This document shows, piece after piece, positions 31,268 through 43,900 of a stretch of DNA of 64,000 nucleotides (position 1 is the first letter of the stretch; every line of letters starts with the position of its first letter). The notes under the pieces were generated by a model that was not told the origin of the DNA, did not search any database, and was given only the letters and a program-made list of their open reading frames with translations. This DNA is from Neoceratodus forsteri (Eukaryota > Chordata > Ceratodontiformes > Ceratodontidae). The position numbers and the translations under genes were made by a program. The stretch lies in the NCBI GenBank assembly GCA_016271365.2, contig JADMNL010000028.1, positions 55,012,001 through 55,076,000 of the forward strand. The letters are read 5' to 3'.

Positions 31268-32860
31268 CTGGAGTTTCAGAGTAGCCCCACATTTATTTCT
31301 GCCCATAATTGACTTGGTGAACCCCAACTGCAGCCTGCCCTTCATACACATCAAGCCAGGTGACGAGCTCATGCAAATGCGCCCTCATTTCACCACATCT
31401 GCGGCCAAATGAGTAGCTTCTCAGTGGTCCCAGTCCTACTAATAGGCAAATGAGGACCAGTGACCAGAACAAGGCCAGACAAGCCTTTCTTCATTGCAAA
31501 TACAGTGCGACAATCTTGCTGTGTGTTGCTAGGTCTCTTCCATGAATATTAATGAGCCCAGGCATTGATATTATAGGGAGCCTGGACTGCTGCCTAGGGA
31601 CACTAGTTTTTGGCAGCCACCACTGAAAAGGACTGTAAATAAATAGTAACTATTATGAGTACTTGATAGGGCACTCAAGTGGCTATTAAACGAGAGCTAT
31701 CATAAAATAAAAGTAATTCCTCTGGCTGCACCAGTACTTTAATGTTGGGGCATTGTTGGACTGCAAAGAGGACTGTGTCACAGGCACAGCTGTATTTGCA
31801 GCATTTGACCTAGCGTCAGCCAATCAAAATGTCAGATTCATTATAGAGACTGTTAGGACTGTACAAAAGACCTGTGAATGAAAAAGCAGGGACAGTCCTT
31901 GGCACCTCAATGAGGAACCTATCAGGCACTGAGAAAGCCTAATGAAAATTCATTGTTGGGAGACAACTGAGCAGCCAGTTAAGAGCTGCCAAAAGCTCCC
32001 AAAACCAATACTATCAGACTGAATCAGTTCAGTGGAGTCCTTCACAGAAGAAAGGTTCTTGCACCCAGAAAGAATAATGTCTGGAGGTCAGTTCAGCAAA
32101 GCCCCAGCACAGGAGAGGGCTCCAGCCCCTGCTAAAGAAGAGGCCTACAAGTCAGTTCAGTGGGAGACCCTCCACAGGAGGAACTCTAGCTCTACAAGAG
32201 AAATGTGGTTGCAAGGAATTAATGTCACTGGTCTGGGAGTTGCCAGATGGCGTAGGGAACTGTGTTAACGAGATTCGACTTGTGAGAAGCTTGAGAAAGG
32301 AAGTGAATACTAAGTTTATGGTCTATGGTTTACGGTCTTGCCTCTTGGAAGCAATCATTTAGTCAATGCCAAATGTTTGCTTGCTGGCATTAGCAGTGGA
32401 AAAGAGTTGAACAGATGCAGTATAGAAATGCAGTGATGTATTGAAATGATGCCAACTCCAGCCCCACCCTGCAGAGATGGACAGGCATTGATGATGCCTG
32501 GGCGGTCACCACATAGGTCCCAACATTTCACCTCACCCCTACCCACCAGACTTCTAACAAGTGTCGAGGTGTACCTGGGAGTGTCCCGGGCTTTACACTT
32601 ACCTCATTCAACGAGGAAATATGCTAAAATGGGTGTAGACAGAGAATGGTGTGAACTCTGGGGCCAAGGATCAAGGTGTCCTCAATGCCTGTCACTGGCT
32701 GCAGTGTGGGGATGTGGGTGGAGATGGCATGTGCAGTTACTGTTGACAATCCCAAATCACACACCTGACACCTGTCAATCCCTACAGGGTAGGCGTTATG
32801 GTCCGAAACCCTAAGGCCAGGGCATTTCTTGGTATTTTAATCTAAGTTTTTCAACATGGA
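31268..32860. other. Intronic sequence, no element recognised
   Basis: No recognisable gene or transposon coding segment. CATGCAAATGCGCC near 31370 and the repeated GGCAAATGAG-like phrases near 31440 hint at an old dispersed repeat, but I cannot define its limits. Confidence 0.4.
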
Positions 32861-33470
32861 CTTTTTGTGACCCCACCGTATGAACAGTGACACTTTCAGT
32901 TTGTTAGCCAAAGGTGATTTTGCACAGTGACTGCGCCACTTGGCGCTACAGGTCGCGAAACACATTTAGACATGATGTGAAATGACAGCTGCACTGTTAA
33001 TGGAAGGTGTAAATAGTAATGTTGAAAACTGAGTAATATAAAAAATTAGTCAGGCGTGGATAGAAACTGCACAATGCACCGTAATGCAATTATTGAGGAT
33101 GTTTTTGCAACAGATTTTCAGTGTAGCATTTTGGGACCTCTGCTCATGAACATGTTACTGTGGTTTTAATCTGTTCAAATACTGATCTCCACAGTGACTG
33201 CACTAAACCACATTCGACAGGCTGTGAAAATGACTGTACTGTTCTAAAGGCGGTATGAAAAACACCAATGTTGAAAATCTGGGTGAAAATTAGCAGTTCA
33301 TGAATTTGCGGTATGCGTGGAAACTAAGTAACATAGCTCATCACATTTGGGGATATTTCACCAAATTGCAACATAACTTTTGAGAGCCCTCATGGACAAT
33401 GACACTGTTATTTTGTTAATCAGCCCAGTGATTCTGCGCCAGTGACAACAAATCACTTTTGGGACGAATA
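32861..33470. repeat. Diverged tandem repeat, period about 250-267 bp
   Basis: Three partial units starting near 32861 (TTTTTGTGACCCCACC), 33129 (TTTTGGGACCTCTGCTC) and 33378 (TTTTGAGAGCCCTCATGG). Each continues with a CAGTGACTGCGCC- or CACAGTGACTGC-like segment, then (first two units) AATGTTGAAAA and a GCGTGGAAACT-like segment. Strong divergence makes the array old. No ORF runs through it. Confidence 0.65.
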
Positions 33471-35500
33471 ACCAAATAACAATGTTATGAAGTGGGATCC
33501 CAAGAACCCATAATGAAAATTTGGTACAATGAAGAAATGACGAGCAGCACCAAGTTGAAAAAACCTATTTATATATTATACAGCTTACTGGCATTTCTTC
33601 AGTTCACATAGAAACTGAGAAGAATGAATGTATTCCACTGCACGAAGATCATCGCGGCCGAAGGAAAGTATTGGTTGAGGGGTGTGAAAGGAAGTGTCTG
33701 AAGGTGGGCAAAGGTTGGGGAGGAGGAAAAGTCAACGAGGACCATTTCTTTGTTAGATTTGTTTATTTTACAAAGGCAGTGGGACTTTTAGCGGAGGGAC
33801 TCGAGCTTGGCACCTAGAAGTTTGTTTGGGGTCAGTGGAGCCAGTGAGACTGAGCTTCGCAGCCATACAGAGTGGTGGGGAGGACATGAGGATGCTGGAC
33901 TTTTGCCATGCTGGGTAGGCTCCCAGTGCCCTGAATTATTTTTGGGGGAGGGCACACGAGCCACGGGACGACACCCATCAGACATCTAGCGTGAGGCGGG
34001 GGATGTGCATGAGCCGAGAGTTGGGCACACCTCTGCACACAACAAATGGGGGCATATGCAATGACCCATACAGTCAGCAATGGTGATGGTGAGCAATTTG
34101 CATACTGTTGATGACATAGCAGTATGGGTGTCTTCCACCTCTGACTAACAGAGATCTGCTTTCAACTGTATGCCACTGCATCTGAACTATGCATAGACAG
34201 CTGGGACATTCATTAGTACGGTGTAACTACACTAAAAAACACTCAGGGCATTGGAAGTGGGGATGCCACACTAAGAAAACTCATTGGTGGCTATGTTTCT
34301 TGCTGCGTGAAACAAACATAAAATGAAATTAAATTTTGCCTAAAAGACTGCCTTCTGAAGAACCAACAGTTGTACTAACTGTGTGGCTGGAAGCCAGTTA
34401 AATGAATGTGCTTTAATGTGTGAAAAGGAAAAAGAAAGAGACTGTGTCCTGTGATTGCTTGGGGCCGTGCCGCAAGCCCTAGTCAAGTACTCTAAGGAGG
34501 TGAGGTCTTCACTAAAATCGCTGGAATGCACCCATATTTCTGAGACACTGACCTGACTAGCAAAGGACCATACTTACCACTAGTCTGAGATGGGTAAAAG
34601 AAACTGAATGCCCAACTGACAAAGAGACTATTTGAGACTGTCTGGCAGTCAGCCTGGCAGGAACCACCAACCAAGGCACTGCCATGAGTCCGTGAGGGAC
34701 ATAGCCTGAGCAGCAACTTGAGGTGTGCCAGCCTGGTCCCAGCCTGGTCTCTTCAGAACTTTCCAAATGTGACTACTAGCCCCAGAGAAGCACTACCAAG
34801 ATGTGAGAAATTTCAGCCTGCAAGTTCGAAGAGCCCGGTAAGAGATCAGCAAAACCCTGCTGGGTCTCAGTTACAGCACCTGTCTGAATTAAACACTTTC
34901 GCAGCCGAACATCTTCAGAACCGTGATATATAAACTCCAGCACTGTAAACCAAAGGAATAAATCATTTAAAGCTGTGTTTCTAGTTCATAATTTACGCCA
35001 GACCTAAGTAAAGAACAAACTGTTTTACAAGTTGAGAAAGGAAGGCTAACCTAATTTTCTTTGGGGCCCCAATACTGGCCAACTAGTTGCACTATCATGC
35101 CTGCAACCCAAGAGCTTCGGACTAGCTGCCCAGGTTTAAAATACAAATGTGGGGTTCTACAATGGGGTGAGAGACTGGTTCAGTGTGGGCACTGGTGTTG
35201 TCTACCATCTAATTACAGCTATTGAGATAGCAAATAATCCTGAATACACCAGGAGGTCGGTGGGTGCAAAAATACACTAAAGGGTTTGAATTTAAAATGC
35301 AAATGATTATACTGTCTACAATATAATCAAACCTCTTCATTCATTCACCCTGTCTAACCCTCACCCTTAAATACAATCAGGATAACCATTTTTATAAATC
35401 TGGCATGTGTGCATATCAAAACAGTCCTTACTTCTGAAAATGACTGTTTGGAGTTTTACTAACTCTAATCCATGTGGGGTGACACCGTAATGGCTGGGTG
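33471..35500. other. Unassigned DNA, possibly including an old LTR
   Basis: No coding motif found. The 34900-35170 part has a TATA-like GATATATAAACTCC, a polyadenylation-like GGAATAAATC 40 bases later and then TTCTACAATGGGGTGAGAG, an order seen at the 3' end of LTRs next to a primer site. No second copy, TG start or target duplication could be found, so this stays a suggestion. Confidence 0.3.
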
Positions 35501-35502
35501 CA

Positions 35503-35850
35503 GCATCCGGGAGTTGCCAGGCATATTATTCAAACCCCTACAATACCTGGGTGGTACAGCATCCCAGGGGTTGTACGATATATTATTAGACCACTTACAA
35601 TATACTCTGGGTACAGCATCCCAGGGGTTATGCCAGGCATATTTCAGAACCCTTACAATACTCTGGGTGAATACAGCATCCCAGGAGTTATGCCAGGCAT
35701 ATTCAGACCACTTACAATATACTCGTGGGTACAGCATCCAGGGGTTGTATGCATATTATTAGACCCACGATAACATAATCTGGGGGCAATATCCCAGAAG
35801 TTGTACAGGCATATTATTCAGACCCACTTACAATATACTCTGCGGAAGCA
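35503..35850. repeat. Minisatellite, six units of about 55-60 bp
   Basis: Units start with GCATCC(C)AGGGGTT-like sequence at 35503, 35559, 35616, 35676, 35734 and 35789 and end with CACTTACAATATACTCTGGG. Spacing is 56, 57, 60, 58 and 55 bases. Both strands stay open in several frames over most of the array because the period varies around a multiple of three; these readings are not genes. Confidence 0.9.
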
Positions 35851-35859
35851 CCACACAAC

Positions 35860-37680
35860 AACATTCTTGGGAAAGAACCAGTTTAAATCAAGCAGGAACC
35901 CAAGTCCCAACCTAGTCAGGTCTACATGCAGAGTAGTAACCCTCTAGATACAGACCAGGGTTACAAGATGTGAAGACCATAATTAACATGGTACCATGGG
36001 GGTAGAAATGACGGGGTCAGTTGTCTGTCCCTCTTTCCATAGCAGTTACTGTACCCTAGTTGAATACCAACAGATATCAAGCTTTAATGTCAGAATATTA
36101 CCCCTATTCTGCTGTAACCTGTGCTACTGTTTCTCCAACTCTATCTAGTTCTCTTTTGAGGCCTGGACAATGGGTGGCCCACCTCGTCAGTAAACACTGG
36201 TTACCCACTGTAATGCTTTCTGCTGTTAACCTGTTACCACCACCATCCCCCATTTCTGTACATGCCCTCTAGTTGTACTTGTGCTTGAAGCCATTAGTGC
36301 AAACAGCTTTAATCTACTGCACTTAGAATTCAACTTGGAACTGGATTGTTTTCTAGGCTTGGTGTGTGGTAACATTGATGTATATACCTAGGGCCAGATT
36401 CAGAAGCCAGTGCAGGACCAAGGCAACTTGCGGTGGAATATATGGTGCAAGTCGCACTTCGTCCTGTGTTACATCTCCGTGGGATTCACATAGGCAGCCT
36501 GCAACATGTGGGCTGCACCAACAACACTAGCCATCTGAAAACCCTTGCAACGGGTGGAAGGGTTTAACAACATTACACCCTATTCAATGGGTGGCCACTA
36601 CATTCACTGATGGATTCAAGAGACAACCACCAGTGAACACTGTCAAGACCAGTTATGCCAACAAAAGGTCTTCTCTGGTCTTTTCTACATCCTGAGTTGC
36701 CACTGTACAGCCCCAGCCTTCGTTATGGACCCCATGGGCTCTGGGTCCCAAACGCACACACACACAGTGTCAGGCAGGTGTGTAGCACACCCAACCCCAG
36801 ACCCCACACACACACATTGAGCTCCCATGCCCTGGGCATATTTCCCCACTATCCCCTAACCCAGTAGTCCGTAGCCCCCCCACAAGTACAAGCACCCACC
36901 CCCAATACCCCCAGTGACTGGCACAGCTCTCCCTCACCACCAGGGCCAGTCGCCAACACACTCACTGAGTGTGTTTGGAAGAGTGGGACCACTACCACCA
37001 GGAAAGCAGGTTCATGTTCGGGGTCCATGGCAAGAGGTCTGGGGACGGCACCCTGTGGGGCTGGAGGTGGGCATGGGGTCTCATGGCACTCACACATCCA
37101 ACTGCTGTCCTGTGAGCCACATTCCCGGTGCTGTGCCCTACCTTGCGCAACCGCAAGTCTGGACACACACCACTGCACCTGCTCTGATACTGATGATGCA
37201 CAAACGGGGCGCAGGGCAGGTGCCTAGCTCCACTGCACGCAGCTTAGCGGACTTCTCTGAATGTAGCTAGCTGGCTGTAGCTGGCAGGATATTGATGTAC
37301 CACTTGTGGTAGTAAAAAGCCCAAGTCACTGCACAGTGAGGAAACCCACTCCAAGGTGTGTAGTTATAGGGCAAACTGCATACCTCTGATGAGGTTAAAC
37401 ACAAAGGTGTAGTGCCACAGCCACACAAAGTGACTATTCTTCGACCTCTCACCTGGTGTGTTTATCCCCTTCTAAAATGCCTTCTATTTGTTAGAAACAG
37501 CATAGTTCAGATGAGGTGTGTGGTTGTAAATCAATGGTCATATAACACTTCTAACAATGAGATCATAGTATTTTTATGGCCATTTTATAATAGGAACTAA
37601 AATTACATTTCACATATCAAAAATAACTTAGTCCAGTTAATTTTGTCTTTGCCTATCAATATGAGTTTCACTACGAATAT
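35860..37680. other. Unassigned intronic DNA
   Basis: Contains short CA/AC runs near 36753-36765 and 36808-36818 and C-rich text to 37200. Overlapping readings on both strands at 36650-37270 come from this skewed composition and share no motif. No element recognised. Confidence 0.45.
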
Positions 37681-37686
37681 TCTTAC

Positions 37687-37744
37687 CTCGATTGTCATGG
37701 AAAGGTCCTGGTGTATTGGTTAGGTCTTCAAAATTCTCATGCAT
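37687..37744 (-). CDS. Candidate host-gene internal exon
   Basis: The minus-strand acceptor TTATTTTGCTCTAG, 58 bases and the donor GTAAGAAT form a consensus exon. The single open frame reads MHENFEDLTNTPGPFHDNR plus one base (phase 0 in, phase 1 out). The initial Met is internal to the protein and not a start, because an in-phase 18-base exon lies only 201 bases upstream. The next candidate, 31199-31267, accepts phase 1. I do not recognise the protein. Confidence 0.6.
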
Positions 37745-37945
37745 CTAGAGCAAAATAAGAAAATGAAGATTTACTATATATTGTATTAAAATTCATAATT
37801 ACCTGTCATATGGTCAAATGTATCTATATAAACCTAATATTTCTTGTGTTAACACTTCTAAATATTTCTATAATATTGTATGACAAACTATTCATATTCT
37901 GTAAAACATAATCTTTACAGAACAATTTGATAAACAGGGCTTTAC

Positions 37946-37963
37946 CTCACAAAAGTTATATTC
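37946..37963 (-). CDS. Candidate 18-base microexon
   Basis: On the minus strand a long pyrimidine tract (GTTTTTGTTTTTGACAG) is followed by 18 bases encoding EYNFCE and by the donor GTAAAG. Entry and exit are phase 0, so including or skipping it keeps the frame between 62732-62788 and 37687-37744. Microexons of this size are usually alternatively spliced, often in neurons or muscle; that is family knowledge and not visible here. Confidence 0.5.
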
Positions 37964-37969
37964 CTGTCA

Positions 37970-40928
37970 AAAACAAAAACTTTCTATCTAACATAATACA
38001 TTCCTGTATTCCACTTTCACTAACAACGTTTAATATCAGCAATTACTGCTTTGTTTGTGAATTTTCAAGTTTCTGAATATATTAGTTTTGATGCCGACAA
38101 ATGTTTCTGAACTATCCATTCCTAATTTACAATGTCTCGTACTACCGCCTACTTGGTTTTGTTGCTTTGACTCTATCACAATCAAAGTCTGCACACAAAC
38201 TGCTGCCAGAAAAAACTTAGCTCAAGTACCTCCTGGCGCAAATATTTAATAAAAGAAACCCACCAAACACAACACCCTAATGGCATATTTTGTTGCAAAT
38301 AGCATATTTGTTCAAAGACAAATAGTTGCCATGATTTATATCAGCAATAATACATGAAGGGTGTGATTTAATATGTATCTGTCGTGCTTCCTCACTAATG
38401 ACATTTTCTACCTCCCCTTTGCCCCAACCCTAACATTTATGTCACGTTCCGCTACACCTTACCCCTCTGCCTCCTCTCCGCAAATTCCTTAGAACAAGTA
38501 TCCCCGTGCTTCTGTTCATCAACCATTTATTTACTATAGGAGCAGCTTACCTGGCCCAGGGTTCTGCTCCATCAGTACCACCACCACCACACCTCCTGCA
38601 GGAGACCAGTGCAAGTACCACTCCTTCAGTCCCCTAATCACACCAACACAACAACCTTCTCCAGGAGCCCGTTCAGCAAATGCTCCCAGTGCACCCCCCC
38701 CGCAGCGAGACCCCTGCCTTCTGAATCAGCCATTGGGTCTTGAAGGCAAACAGACCATTACAATCGGATAGGTCTGGTTTGCTGCTGTTATGCAATCCTG
38801 GTAACTTCCATTTACAGTCCTCCTGCTTTCTTAAGTTATCACTGTGACACATAACCAACACCCGACAACCTGTCTTCCAGGTGCGCTCAAGCGACAGCAC
38901 AAGCAACAACTTCCCCCACCACCCCCCCAAGTCTGCCAGCCCAGGCCCTTGTCAAGACAGCAGTGCAAAGCTAGGTCTCCAAACGCAGAATGAGCAACCA
39001 GCAACCACCAGTACCAACCAGTGAATACAGCTTTTTATAATCTTCCTTCTTGGTAAAGTCCTTGAGAAAATACTTTTCCCATATTTCACTATCTTCTCCA
39101 ACAGTAATATGTATCCACTTTTCTTGTTTTGTATTCTTATTTCCCCGGAAGCCCATCTTCAGCTCTCTCCACAAGCACCACCCTGCTACAGTCACCCTGT
39201 GCTGGACCCTTCCCTTAGGCCTCTGGTTTCCTACTATATCAGGAAAACTACTTATCCTTTTAGTGGATGCTCCTGCTGGATTTGGAAGGAAACATTTAGT
39301 TCTCTTGCATGACAGCTGGAGGTGGAGGAACCAACCTGCTTTGAGGCAAGGGTGCAGAGAGGACTGTCAGGGAGGTTGTTACCTAGAATGCAACACTAAC
39401 TTTACATGATCGGGTCCCACAAGCCAGATGCAGACACATCACAGTGTCTAGGTGGAGACACAGCAATGTAGTCTCCCATGCTGCCAGCACCTCCATAAAC
39501 CCACCTACAAACCAGGTAAGTGAGCACAGTCACCCCTCCTGGGAGAGAAGTGTCTGATGGACACCTGAACTTCTCCATGCTGCTGTGCCTGATGTCCCAG
39601 GCTTGAGGCGTAACAGGGTCACCAGGGTGCCAGAATATGCCCCATAACTCAGCACCATACAGCTAACAAACTGGTAGTGTGGGAGAAGGGCCGCCCGAGG
39701 TTCATTCCCTTTCAGACTCATACAATATTGCTTTAGCATAGATTAACTTGTTACGTTATGGTGACCTTCTTGCCTCACCACAAGTGCTTGTTCCATTCCG
39801 TTCTTTAATTTTTGTTCGGTCTCACCTAACAGTCACTCTACATACGACCAATAGCAGTATGAATGGCAAAAACTATGATTATGCATCAGTTAGTGTAGTG
39901 CATACAACCCGAACGTAGTGCAATGCAATGTAAATTGAGCGTCTCGATACTTCAAGTTGTGTAGGGTGGTGGAAGTATTCTACATGGTTTAAATGTCACC
40001 CACACAGCCATGAAGGATTCAGACTTCTTTGTCATCTGTCCTTCTTGTGACCCCCGAGGAAGACTCATTGTCCTGAGCTGATACTAGGGATTGACTCAGC
40101 TGTATTTAATGATGCTTGTTATTTAATAAATGTTTGTCTTTATTTTGTAATGTCTAGTGTGTACCAGTTGTTTTTATTGATTTCTATGACTGGTACAACT
40201 TTGAGGCATAAGTGTGTACTCCTTCCTTGTAAATAGTCTATACTCATTTGTTCTTCCACATAACTACAAATGGTAGTTTTAAATTAAATTTCATCCTTTT
40301 TGAAAAGGATATTTTCAAAGACTCTAGATTAAATTATTGTGGGATTGGTCTGCGTGTTGCTCGTGTTTTTATTTTTTAAGCCTGGCTGAACCTTTTAATG
40401 TCCCCCTCTACACCCCCTGGGTTGAGAATTTGTTAATAGGGGTACTGAGTGTGGAGGTACAGCCTCCAAACATGTTAAAGTAGTCCCAACACCGTTTTCA
40501 TGTGCGGGGTGTCACAGTACCAAAACAATAATTTGCACTGTGACTTTGCATATCATGAAGCATTCAGGCTTTCACCATTATCACAGAACCTTTAATTTAG
40601 ATAGAACAGATAGACAAAAGTTAGTGTGTTTGTCTGAGTTTGGCGAAGTAATTGATATCGTGCCATTATCAGGTGAAGAAAACTGAACAGGAACAGTAGC
40701 AGCCAAAAGGAAGCTAGGTATAAACAACTGCTCTAGATAGCTTCTGGCTGAAAATAGCGAGAGAAGAGGTGCTGTTAGAACTATACTTCTCTACTGGGAC
40801 TATTGCCCTCCTCTACACACCCTTAGCCAGTTCTACTGCTACAAACGGATTTGATGACAGCGGAACTTCCTGTTTGGGGCAGGAAGGAGTGATCACAGAG
40901 CAAGGACTCACCATCTAGAAGGAAAATG
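37970..40928. other. Unassigned intronic DNA
   Basis: About 3 kb without a recognisable element, array or coding motif. C/A-rich stretches near 38570-38700 and 38900-39000 produce chance ORFs. The GCCCAG/GTAAGC junction near 38550 was examined as a minus-strand exon end and rejected. Confidence 0.5.
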
Positions 40929-43900
40929 AAACATAGAAATTGACAGATAAGGCCGCAAGGCCGTCAGTCTGCCCATTTCTTTTCTACCTTATAAATGTGC
41001 CATCATTTTGCTCTATCAATGACCTATCTATTCATAGTCATTGCTTAACCATACTATCCATGCCTGTTTGAACCCTGCACCTATTCATAGCACACTTCTT
41101 GTGGTAAAGCCATTCCATCATCTACACACTACCTGAAAAAGAATTTCCTCACATTCACATAATCGGCCTCCCTCTAATCTCATACTGTCTCTTCTCCTCT
41201 ATTTTTCTTATATTTAAACATGTTGACTCTTTCACCTTGTTTATCCCATAAGGTGTTAAATGTCTCGATCATATCACCTCTCTCACTCTTTGCTCAGGGT
41301 ATACATATTGAGCTCCGTTAATCTGTCTCCCTTATATCTACAGTGCAGTCCCTGCCAATTTGGTTACCCTTCTCTGGCTGCCTCAATTTGGTTAATGTCC
41401 TTGTGAAGGTGTGGCCTCCAACCACCACAGTACCCAGATGGGGCCTACCAATGTCTTGTACAGAGGATTATTACCTCCCTCTTACGACTTGATACCTACT
41501 AATACCCCTAACACCCCCTAGCCTACCTACTGCTAGAGTCTGCTTGGATGATTTAGGTCAGTGATGATGATACAGTCTCTTTCTTCCTTTATCACTGCTA
41601 CTCCTCCCAGCCTATAAGTAGCTGAGTTTCTCTTCCCTATTGCATGATTTTGCACTTCTTTGCATTAAATCCCATTGCCACTCTTCCCGCATTCTGCTAG
41701 TTATCCAGATCTCTATTTCACCCACCCATCTGGATCACCTATTTGCAGATCTTGATGCCATCTAAACAGCAACCTTACCCTCTAGTCCTCCGGGAGTCAC
41801 TAATGAAGATGTTGAATAGGATGGCCCCAGGACTGATCCCAAGGTACCCTTGAGACTTGCATCTTCTGACTATTACCATTTACCACCACTCTGTTTTCTG
41901 CCAGTCAACAGTTTGCAGTTACCAACTTCAGACCCACAAGCCTACTACTTATTATCAATCTTCTGTGGAACAGTGTCAAAAGCTTTGCTGAAGTCAAGGT
42001 AGGTGACATCAACTGCTCACGGGTCCACCACTCTGGTTACCCAGTCAAAGTCTAAGTTAGTTTGTGGACCTTCTTTGTAAACCCATGCTGTCTGGATCTG
42101 TGCCCATATGGTTCAGGTGTTGCTATCCTTTCCTTAAGGTGCCTCCATAATCTTGCCCACTACTGAGGTAAGACTGACGGTCTTAGTTCCCGCCTCCTCC
42201 CTGCTACACTCTTGTGGAGTGGATCCATGAGCCCTTCTCCAGTCTTCTAGGACTCTCCTGTGTCAGAGACTCACTAAACAATTCTGCTAATGGCTCTGCT
42301 AGTTCATACTGTCCCTTAAGTACCCTGGGATGTGCATCAGGTCCCATTGCCTTATCCACCCGAGCCTTAGCTGTAGGACCCTTTTTTTGTGAAGGGTAGT
42401 ACTCCTCCCTCCCCTGTGTCCATGATGCTGAGCTGTGACCCTGCCTACCTTCTCTTCAGTAAATACTAGCAAAGTATCTATTTAGGATGATGCATTTACA
42501 GGGTCCTCCTCCTCACGCACTCCCTTTTCTCATTAAACAGCAATACCCCTAGCTTTCTCCTTTCATAATATCTATAGAAAGTCTTGTCACCTTGTTTACT
42601 ATTGTGCTAGTGTTTCCTCAGTTTGGGACTTTGACTGCCTTACCTGCCTCCCTTAGGGCAGTTGGTATACCTCCCTATCTTCATCCCGCTGTGTTCCTTA
42701 TATTTCTGAAGGCAGCCTTTTGGCTCTGACCTTTTCTCTGTATTTGAGACAAGTGCTTTCCTTCTTCTTTGCACTTCCTTTCACCCTACAACACAATGGG
42801 ATGTTGCTTCAAGTATTGTATCCTTAATGCTGCCCACTTTACCTGTACCTCCTCACCTGTGTTTCTTTTGCCAGGCTAAGCTTAACTCTGTTGGCCATCC
42901 TTGTCAAAGTCAGCTCCTCTGAAGTCCCATATTTTTGCCTTGAGATGGGATGATTTAGATGTAGTAGCCAAATTGAACCACCATGTGATGGTCACAGCCC
43001 GGTGACCTTCTACCTGGAATCTGGTCCACTGTATTATCAGTACTAGATCTAGGATGGCCCTGTCTCTTGTGGGTTGCTGTACCAGTTGTTGGGCCCTCCT
43101 GCAGGGAATCCACTATAATCTAGTTCTGGCAGATGTTCCTCTGCTATTTGACCAATCTGTATCTGGCATATTGGAGTCTCACATTATCAGACCTCCCTTT
43201 AGCTGTCATGGTTGTATATCTTCTAACAGTAATGTCTATGTCCTCCCTCTGGTCTGAGGCCTGTAGACAACCCCAGTTCTTAGAGCCACATTTCCATTTC
43301 AGGGTAACCCAGTTCTTCTGGCTCCTTATGTATTCTAATTTCTGCTTTGATATTTTCATTAAATACAGGCCCACTCCCCCCCTTTTCACTCGGTCTCTAG
43401 ACAATACATGTCAGGTACAAGTCTCCCAGTGTGATTACTGATAAACCCGTCTACTAATTGCTACTATGTCAGTTTAGCCTCTGACATTATGCCTGCAGGT
43501 CTAGGATCTTATTTCCCAGGCTGTGAGCATTGTGTACATGATTTTCCATTGCCCAGATTTGGTGTGTTAGTTGTTGGAGTTTGGCATTACCCTGTGCATC
43601 GTATGGAGACAAACCTTTTCTTACCTGGTGATGCAATGGCAGCAAAACACGCTGGTCCTGTTGACCATAGCGAGGGGGAGGTGTTCTTCCCAATAGATGT
43701 ATGGGGTGCCACCCCTCTCCCCATTGCCCTGGTTAAATATAAGACGTCAAACCACCCCAATACTGACTCCTCTTTAGTCAGATACAGTCCATCAAATTTA
43801 AGACTTTCGCTCCCAGAACTGTGCCAGTTCCCTACAAATCGTGTCCTTTCTGGCACATCCTTGAGCCACATGTTTAGCTCCCTATCTCCCTTCTCTGACC

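Noticed and set aside
32603..32623. 21-base block with good acceptor (CATTTTAG) and donor (GTAAGTG) on the minus strand
   Set aside because: It is open only in phase 0, while the neighbouring exon candidates require phase 1 at this position, so it does not fit the gene model. Probably chance splice-like sites.
34290..35170. Possible LTR with TATA, polyadenylation and primer-like sequence
   Set aside because: No TG start, no partner copy and no target duplication found; kept only as a remark in the features.
35465..35773. Overlapping ORFs on both strands
   Set aside because: They are products of the minisatellite, whose units lack stops in several frames.
36650..37270. Several ORFs of 60-118 residues on both strands
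   Set aside because: C-rich skewed composition leaves few stops; no motif, splice signal or conserved pattern.
37380..37400. CTGATGAGG, a second hammerhead-like core start
   Set aside because: Neither stem II nor the GAAA box can be formed downstream.
38552..38596. 45-base minus-strand block ending in CCAG/GTAAGC
   Set aside because: Its composition comes from a CCA/GGT simple repeat, and the best frame is poly-Gly. No phase argument supports it.
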